From: Clostridia bacterium
GTDB lineage: Bacteria > Bacillota > Clostridia > Oscillospirales > Acutalibacteraceae
NCBI GenBank assembly: GCA_030532035.1
Contig: JAUNLX010000001.1
Location: 104,115 to 168,114 of the forward strand
Length of the DNA: 64,000 bases
Direction: 5' to 3'
The stretch's first letter is position 1, and every line of letters starts with the position of its first letter. Below the pieces are notes generated by a model. It did no database searches. It had not been told where the DNA came from and saw only the letters and a list, made by a program, of their open reading frames with translations. Of this stretch, positions 59,209-64,000 are shown in pieces. The translations under genes and the position numbers were made by a program.

Positions 59209-60069
59209 TTATCTGTTTGCCATTATGATTTCAATTTCGTCTTCATTTATTCCAACCATTGCTTCGCCTAAATCTTTTGAAACCTCAGCTAAAACTTTTG
59301 GATCATTATAATTTTTAACGGCTTGCACAATAGCATTTGCCCTCTTTTGAGGATCGCCACTCTTAAATATTCCGCTTCCGACAAATACACCCTCGGCTCC
59401 GAGTTGTACCATCAAAGCCGCATCTGCGGGTGTGGCAACTCCACCTGCAGAAAAGTTTAACACAGGAAGTTTACCATTTTTATAAACAAATTTTAAAAGT
59501 TCTATGGAAACCCCAAGATTTTTTGCATGATTATACAGTTCTTCTTCTTTGAGTCCCTGCACTTGAGCAATTTCTCTTTGCATAGTTCTAAGGTGTGAAA
59601 CCGCTTGCACAACATCTCCGGTACCAGCTTCACCTTTTGTTCTAATCATACTTGCACCCTCGGCAATTCTTCTCAAAGCTTCACCTAAATTTCTGCAACC
59701 ACAGACAAAAGGTGTTTCAAATTTTGTTTTGTCGATGTGTAATTCATCGTCAGCTGGAGAAAGTACTTCACTTTCATCAATATAGTCAACGCCTATAGCT
59801 TCTAAAATTTGAGCTTCAACAAAATGTCCTATTCTGGCTTTTGCCATAACGGGAATATCCACTGCGTCCATTATTTTTTGTATCATTCCCGGATCACTCA
59901 TTCTGCTAACTCCGCCTGCGGCACGAATATCAGCAGGTACTCTTTCAAGTGCCATAACTGCAACTGCACCAGCATTTTCAGCGATTTTTGCCTGTTCCAC
60001 ATTGGTAACATCCATTATAACGCCGCCAGCAAGCCTATCGTGTATTTCTTGTTTAGACAATTTTGCCAT
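59209..60069 (-). CDS. pdxS: Pyridoxal 5'-phosphate synthase lyase subunit PdxS
   Basis: PdxS builds PLP from ribose 5-phosphate, glyceraldehyde 3-phosphate and ammonia. The 286-residue barrel has [17 protein letters not shown], the first active-site Lys in [14 protein letters not shown], the second in [17 protein letters not shown], and [30 protein letters not shown]. The glutaminase PdxT, normally the next gene, is not adjacent nor elsewhere in the window. It has its own promoter and terminator. Confidence 0.97.
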   Translation of the reverse strand: MAKLSKQEIHDRLAGGVIMDVTNVEQAKIAENAGAVAVMALERVPADIRAAGGVSRMSDPGMIQKIMDAVDIPVMAKARIGHFVEAQILEAIGVDYIDESEVLSPADDELHIDKTKFETPFVCGCRNLGEALRRIAEGASMIRTKGEAGTGDVVQAVSHLRTMQREIAQVQGLKEEELYNHAKNLGVSIELLKFVYKNGKLPVLNFSAGGVATPADAALMVQLGAEGVFVGSGIFKSGDPQKRANAIVQAVKNYNDPKVLAEVSKDLGEAMVGINEDEIEIIMANR

Positions 60070-60106
60070 TTATATTCTCCTTTAAATAAATTATAGTTTT
60101 CAATTG

Positions 60107-60135
60107 ATTATACTCGTAATTTAATACAAAAACAA
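60107..60135 (-). promoter_or_regulatory. pdxS promoter
   Basis: The minus strand reads TTGTTT (60135-60130), a 17-bp spacer and TATAAT (60112-60107). Confidence 0.68.
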
Positions 60136-60213
60136 ATAAGTTTTACAATAAAAAAGAATTTACAAATAAAATTTTCTTTTTATTTTTGATTTATAAATTA
60201 AAGTTCTTTTTCA

Positions 60214-61386
60214 TCAAAGGCAAGCTTTATAAATGGAAATAATGTCGTTCTTTGTCATTTTTTCATAACATGTATCAAAAACTTTTCCACCAGTAATTCT
60301 TTCTGCCATCTCTTCAAAATCTCTGTCATCAATGCCAATTTCAGACAAAGTTTTATTCAATTTACAGGTTTCAAAGAAAAATTCTTCTAACTTTTGTATT
60401 CCTTTTTCTGCAATTTCAATATCGCTTTGATTTTCGGAAATATCAAAAACATTAATTGCAAATCTTTTGAATCTCGATATATTTTCAGGATTTTTTATAC
60501 AAAATCTCATCCACCGAGGTGTCAAAATTGCAAGTCCTAAGCCATGCGTAATATCGTAAAAAGCCGACAGTTGATGTTCTAAAGGATGACAAGACCAAGC
60601 TTGAATTTTGCTTCCCTCTACAAGTCCATTCAGTGCCAAAGAAGATGTCCACATTAAATTAGCTCGAGCTGTATAATCTTTAGGATTTTCTAAGGCAATA
60701 GGCGTATATTTTATAACTGTTTTCAGTAATCCCTCAATTATATTATCTAATAATTCTAAATCTTCATAAGGCGAAAAATATTGCTCTATAAGATGTGAAA
60801 TAATATCTGCACTTCCGCAAGCAGTCTGATATTCACTAACTGTAAAAGTATTAGTCGGATCTAAAAAAGATACTTTTGGATACAGACACCTATGTGTACC
60901 ACCGATTTTTTCGTTCGTTGTAATATTGGATATTACTGCATTAGGGTCCATTTCTGAACCTGTCGCCGCCAAAGTCAACACCGAAAAAATGGGCAGACTG
61001 TTCGTTACTTTTTCTGGATATATAATTAAATCCCAAGCGTCTGAGTCATAATAATATCCTGCACCTATAAATTTTGCACAGTCTATAGAAGAACCACCAC
61101 CGACGGCTAAAACGGCTTTTATGTCGTTTTCTCTGCAAATTTGTACACCTTTATTTACATCTGTAACTCTCGGGTTGGGATCTATTCCAGAAAGTTCAAA
61201 AACTTCTATTTTTCCTTTTTTTAATTCTTCAATAACCTTGTCATAAAGTCCCATTTTCTTAATAGAACTTTTACCATAAACAAGCAAAACTTTATCTGAA
61301 TATTTTTTTATTTCTTTGCTTAAATTATTCTGCAATAAATCTTTGCCAAAATATACTTTGGTAGGTATGTCATATATAAAATGCAT
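60214..61386 (-). CDS. Iron-containing alcohol dehydrogenase (butanol dehydrogenase-like)
   Basis: This 390-residue group III dehydrogenase reduces an aldehyde or ketone with NAD(P)H. It has YDIPTKVYFGKDLL at the start, the nucleotide site AVGGGSSIDCAKFIG, LPIFSVLTLAATGSEMDPNAVI, and metal ligands in ADIISHLIEQYF and HPLEHQLSAFYDITHGLGLAILTP. The sequence is closest in style to Clostridium BdhA and E. coli YqhD. The substrate is uncertain. It has an AGGAGG ribosome site and stands alone between repeats and pdxS. Confidence 0.93.
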   Translation of the reverse strand: MHFIYDIPTKVYFGKDLLQNNLSKEIKKYSDKVLLVYGKSSIKKMGLYDKVIEELKKGKIEVFELSGIDPNPRVTDVNKGVQICRENDIKAVLAVGGGSSIDCAKFIGAGYYYDSDAWDLIIYPEKVTNSLPIFSVLTLAATGSEMDPNAVISNITTNEKIGGTHRCLYPKVSFLDPTNTFTVSEYQTACGSADIISHLIEQYFSPYEDLELLDNIIEGLLKTVIKYTPIALENPKDYTARANLMWTSSLALNGLVEGSKIQAWSCHPLEHQLSAFYDITHGLGLAILTPRWMRFCIKNPENISRFKRFAINVFDISENQSDIEIAEKGIQKLEEFFFETCKLNKTLSEIGIDDRDFEEMAERITGGKVFDTCYEKMTKNDIISIYKACL

Positions 61387-61419
61387 ATAAGCCTCCTTTT
61401 TTATATTTTAACATAAAAC

Positions 61420-61557
61420 TTGGCATAGTTCCCTCTCCTGACGGAGAGGGTTAAATTATATTTTTAAAAGTTGGTATAGTTTTCTCTCCTAACGGAGAGG
61501 GTTAAGTATATTTTTAATATAAATATAATCCCCTCTCCTGACGGAGAGAGGATTATT
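61420..61557. repeat. Three tandem ~50-bp repeats, each with a CTCTCC-N4-GGAGAG hairpin
   Basis: Units begin near 61420, 61471 and 61521. Each carries a TGGYATAGTT- or ATATAATC-type left part, the hairpin core CTCTCC / GGAGAG with TGAC or TAAC loop (cores at 61433-61448, 61484-61499, 61533-61548) and a T-rich right part. The third is longest, with TAATC...GGATTA arms, and lies 19 bases after the PLP-enzyme stop, so on the minus strand it may terminate that gene. The core also occurs at 27914-27947 and, partly, 28078-28102. Confidence 0.85.
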
Positions 61558-61575
61558 AAAGGTTAAAATTATCCC

Positions 61576-62829
61576 TTAAAGTTCTGGATGATTTTTCTTA
61601 ACAACATCAAATGCTTCTTCTGCTACATCCCAAGTTTGTTGAATGTCTTCATCAGAAAGAGCACAGTTGATAAATTGGTTATGGTGATTCGACATAAAGA
61701 TTCCACGCTTAACCATTTCTCCAACCCATTCTTGATGAATAAGTCCAGCATTGTCTGCCTTGATTTGCATATAGAACATTGACGGAATTCCCGTTACTTC
61801 TAAATCAAATCCCTTGTCTTTACCAATTTTAACAAGTCCGTCGGTCATTTTCTTACCTTTGTCGCACATAATTTTTGCACCGTTTATATCACGAAGTTTG
61901 CTGATACATGCGATACCTGCTGCGAAAGGCATAGATGAAAGCCAGTAGCTTCCTGTGTAGAAAACAGAACCAACAGCTCCCTTTAATGAATCTTTTCCGC
62001 AAAGAGCAGAAACGTTATAACCGTTTGCAAGAGCTTTACAGAAGCAAATTAAGTCAGCTTCAAATCCGAAATAATGGTCAGATCCTTTATTATCAAGTCT
62101 GAAACCGCAACGAACGTCATCAAGAATGAGAACGATTCCGTTATCTGTACAGAGTTTTCTAATTTGTTTCCAGAATCCCTCTTTGGGTAATTCACTTGGA
62201 CCAAGAGCCGGATGGCTATAAGGTGTAGAAATAAGACCAGCGATGTTATTTGGATGTTGTCTTATAACTTCTGCGAACAATTCAGGACGGTTGAAAGGAA
62301 TTGTAATGATATTTTTTACATCGGGAGCAATTACTCCAGGATATCCTTCATTTAACATCCAAGGTTGTACACCATGGTAACCGCCAACAAATTTTACGAT
62401 AATTTCTCTGCCAGTTGCTGCTCTTGCAGTAAGCATGGCAAGGTTTGTAACGTCTCCACCGTTTTTAGCAAAGAAAGCCCAGTCTGCAGATGAAACTGTG
62501 TCAACAAGAAGTTCAGCAAATTCAACCATCTTTGTAGAGGGTAATGTAACGCAGTTGCCGAGTTCAAGTTGTTCTTTAGCTGCTTTATCAACATCGGGAT
62601 CGTTGTATCCCAATACGTTGGGACCATAAGCGCACATATAGTCAATAAATTTGTTTCCGTCCAAATCCCAGAAATATGCGCCTTCTGCTTTGGAAGAATA
62701 GAAAGGATATGCCTCGATTGGGGACATACAAGCTTCCGACGGTCCTAAGTGGCCATAAACTCCTCCAGGGATGGACTTTGTAGCTCTGAGAAAGAGTTCT
62801 TTACTTTTAGGATATTTATAAGTTTCCAT
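61576..62829 (-). CDS. Class III PLP enzyme (glutamate-1-semialdehyde aminomutase-like)
   Basis: This 417-residue protein has the GSAM/class III aminotransferase fold: ATKSIPGGVYG at the start, GAYFWDLDGNKFIDYMCAYGPNVLGY, VGGYHG, LILDDVRCGFR and the PLP Lys in ICFCKALANGYNVSALCGK. The active-site NGGDVTNLAM replaces the usual NSGTEA-type loop of HemL, so this is unlikely to be the haem-pathway enzyme, and no other haem genes are near. It lies 3 bases after an SCP2-like gene and probably acts with it on the same metabolite. The substrate is unknown. Confidence 0.82.
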   Translation of the reverse strand: METYKYPKSKELFLRATKSIPGGVYGHLGPSEACMSPIEAYPFYSSKAEGAYFWDLDGNKFIDYMCAYGPNVLGYNDPDVDKAAKEQLELGNCVTLPSTKMVEFAELLVDTVSSADWAFFAKNGGDVTNLAMLTARAATGREIIVKFVGGYHGVQPWMLNEGYPGVIAPDVKNIITIPFNRPELFAEVIRQHPNNIAGLISTPYSHPALGPSELPKEGFWKQIRKLCTDNGIVLILDDVRCGFRLDNKGSDHYFGFEADLICFCKALANGYNVSALCGKDSLKGAVGSVFYTGSYWLSSMPFAAGIACISKLRDINGAKIMCDKGKKMTDGLVKIGKDKGFDLEVTGIPSMFYMQIKADNAGLIHQEWVGEMVKRGIFMSNHHNQFINCALSDEDIQQTWDVAEEAFDVVKKNHPEL

Positions 62830-62832
62830 TAT

Positions 62833-63600
62833 TTAGACCTCCGCACTATAAAATTGTACTTGATTGAGTAATCTATTAAGATTGTCAATCATATTGAAAT
62901 GACCCTTAACTGTAAGTTTACCTGCACCGATACATGCAAAACTATCCAATGTGCCATTGAGAACGCCACAAGCTGTATCAATAGTATCAAAAATCATAAA
63001 TGCGTCAGGTTGTGGATGTGCTCCCTTAACACAAGTGAGTTTTCCGTCTTTTTTCACGATATGAATGTAAAGTTCATCTTTTATTTCAAAGCTTATTACT
63101 CCATCTTCAATACCGTTATTTGTAACTTTACCAACTTTGTCTAAGTTTGCAATTTCGCAAAGAGCAAAGCAAGCTACATAAGCTGTAAGAATTGTGCTTA
63201 CTTTACGGAATTCAGCATCATTCTTAAGTCTTTCAGGATCGGGCTTAAGATATTCAGTCATAAGATCTGTGAGTTTGATGAAATCTTTTGCCAAAAATCC
63301 TAAATGGTGAAAACCACTTGTAGGAATAGGCATTTTTGTTCCCTTAATCATTGCGATAAAATGCTCTGGGCTTGTGAAGCGAAGATTCATATTGCAAGGA
63401 ATATCGTCGCCTCTCATTGCACGGCATTTACCATTGTCAAACTTCAGTGTGAGCTTATCAAGCTCGGGAATCGAAAATCTTATTGCGACACGTTTTTTCC
63501 CGATAATCTTTGAAGCTTCCGGAACTAAATCCGTAAAATCTTCAAGGTTTCTGAGAATTGCATGAGCGTCAATCGAAGCTAATACTTTAGGATCAATCAT
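62833..63600 (-). CDS. SCP2 sterol-transfer-like protein of unknown function
   Basis: This 255-residue soluble protein resembles SCP2-fold proteins in its C-terminal part: LTCVKGAHPQPDAFMIFDTIDTACGVLNGTLDSFACIGAGKLTVKG, with the hydrophobic-ligand cavity pattern. A similar block occurs at about residues 45-95 (LKFDNGKCRAMRGDDIPCNMNLRFTSPEHFIAMIKG), so there may be two SCP2-like halves. It has a GGGAGAA ribosome site and starts a two-gene operon with the class III PLP enzyme. A carrier role for an acyl or amine substrate is inference. Confidence 0.7.
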   Translation of the reverse strand: MIDPKVLASIDAHAILRNLEDFTDLVPEASKIIGKKRVAIRFSIPELDKLTLKFDNGKCRAMRGDDIPCNMNLRFTSPEHFIAMIKGTKMPIPTSGFHHLGFLAKDFIKLTDLMTEYLKPDPERLKNDAEFRKVSTILTAYVACFALCEIANLDKVGKVTNNGIEDGVISFEIKDELYIHIVKKDGKLTCVKGAHPQPDAFMIFDTIDTACGVLNGTLDSFACIGAGKLTVKGHFNMIDNLNRLLNQVQFYSAEV

Positions 63601-63637
63601 TTAAATTCTCCCTTTCAAAAAATTTTCATACAGATTA

Positions 63638-63665
63638 ATGATATACTTTATTGAGAAATTGTCAA
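63638..63665 (-). promoter_or_regulatory. Promoter of the SCP2-like/PLP-enzyme operon
   Basis: The minus strand reads TTGACA (63665-63660), a 16-bp spacer and TATCAT (63643-63638), about 38 bp before the ATG. Confidence 0.72.
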
Positions 63666-63861
63666 CTTTTTTCCCATTGTTTGGCAATAATATGGTCACT
63701 TTGACGAAAATTTTAAATTATTTTGAGCTTTTTAACAAATTTTTAATAACAAATTATACGACTTTATATATCTCAAATTTAAGCTTTTATAAAAATCATA
63801 TTTTCCAATTTTGCTCTCTTATAATTGCCTACCAATCAATTGTATTCATTCTCAAACTTTT

Positions 63862-64000
63862 CATACTTTTTGATAATCCCCTATAAATAAGTAGATTTAT
63901 TAATCATCAGACTTTTTATAAAGTTTGATTAGCTCCATATAAATCAGTAGATTTATTAATTATCAGACTTTTTATAAAGCTTGATAAGACCCCTATAAAT
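63862..64000. repeat. 56-bp AT-rich tandem repeat running off the right edge
   Basis: The TATAAAT phase mark recurs at 63882, 63938 and 63994, exactly 56 bp apart. Each full unit has CCCTATAAAT, CAGTAGATTTATTAAT (AAG in copy 1) and an imperfect hairpin ATCAGACTTT-TTAT-AAAG(T/C)TTGAT. A degenerate partial copy precedes at 63862-63881. No gene is seen between 63666 and the end, a stretch of about 330 bases. Confidence 0.85.

Noticed and set aside
61420..64000. CRISPR arrays at 61420-61557 and 63862-64000
   Set aside because: In both places the whole unit repeats, with no unique spacers, and no cas genes are nearby.
1..64000. tRNA, rRNA, insertion sequences or prophage genes
   Set aside because: I looked for cloverleaf arms ending in CCA, rRNA cores, transposases, integrases and phage structural proteins and recognised none. 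A dedicated search would be needed to exclude a tRNA.

Overview
The window is a 64 kb piece of an AT-rich, densely coded bacterial chromosome. It looks like an anaerobic, Gram-positive Clostridia-type organism (class inferred, species not identified). The reasons are a perfect CIRCE element before hrcA-grpE-dnaK-dnaJ, a ylxM-ffh-rpsP-khpA-rimM-trmD cluster, DnaD and DnaI helicase-loading proteins, a lysine (L-box) riboswitch, HPr, ftsEX with a secreted peptidoglycan hydrolase, strong AGGAGG ribosome sites, and at least eight TTG start codons behind good ribosome sites. I saw no rRNA, tRNA, insertion sequence, prophage or CRISPR array.

Layout. 1-4.8 kb (minus): proB-proA, a membrane-anchored unknown, malQ, and a partial MurL-like D-glutamate epimerase running off the left edge. 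4.9-12.3 kb (minus): a cell-envelope block made of a 3D/G5 wall protein, a surface protein with a cadherin-like domain, and the operon ftsE-ftsX-M23 hydrolase-S41 protein. Matches to the WalR box lie before both the 3D gene and ftsE. 12.3-26 kb (minus): a PucR-type regulator, rsmD-coaD with a coiled-coil protein, uvrC lacking its usual C-terminal domain, HPr, the ylxM-ffh-trmD ribosome/SRP operon, and ybeY-era-recO-mutS2. 26.1-27.9 kb (plus): a Cys-rich mini-protein, a DUF1015 protein and a Dabb protein. 28-32.8 kb (minus): the heat-shock operon. 32.9-42.4 kb: a ROK kinase, a sigma factor with a DUF6382-like partner, a LytTR regulator with folC, then metK, pncB and asnS-asnA, each with a clear promoter. 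42.5-46.6 kb (minus): dnaD-dnaI followed by a NatAB-type exporter.

46.8-55.8 kb is the most interesting region. A lysine riboswitch with its own promoter and terminator precedes an amino-acid ABC importer. The ATPase gene of that importer overlaps speD, and speA-like decarboxylase, speE and speB follow without a visible break. The riboswitch may therefore control AdoMet-dependent spermidine synthesis as well as lysine uptake. Meeting it head-on, with stop codons overlapping by 4 bp and no terminator, is a second operon for the other spermidine route, carboxyspermidine dehydrogenase and decarboxylase, which uses aspartate semialdehyde, a precursor of lysine.

56-64 kb: a secreted metallophosphoesterase with a sortase-like tail, an alanine/sodium symporter, pdxS without pdxT, an iron-type alcohol dehydrogenase, three tandem CTCTCC/GGAGAG hairpins, an uncharacterised pair (SCP2-like protein and class III PLP enzyme), and a 56-bp tandem repeat at the right edge.
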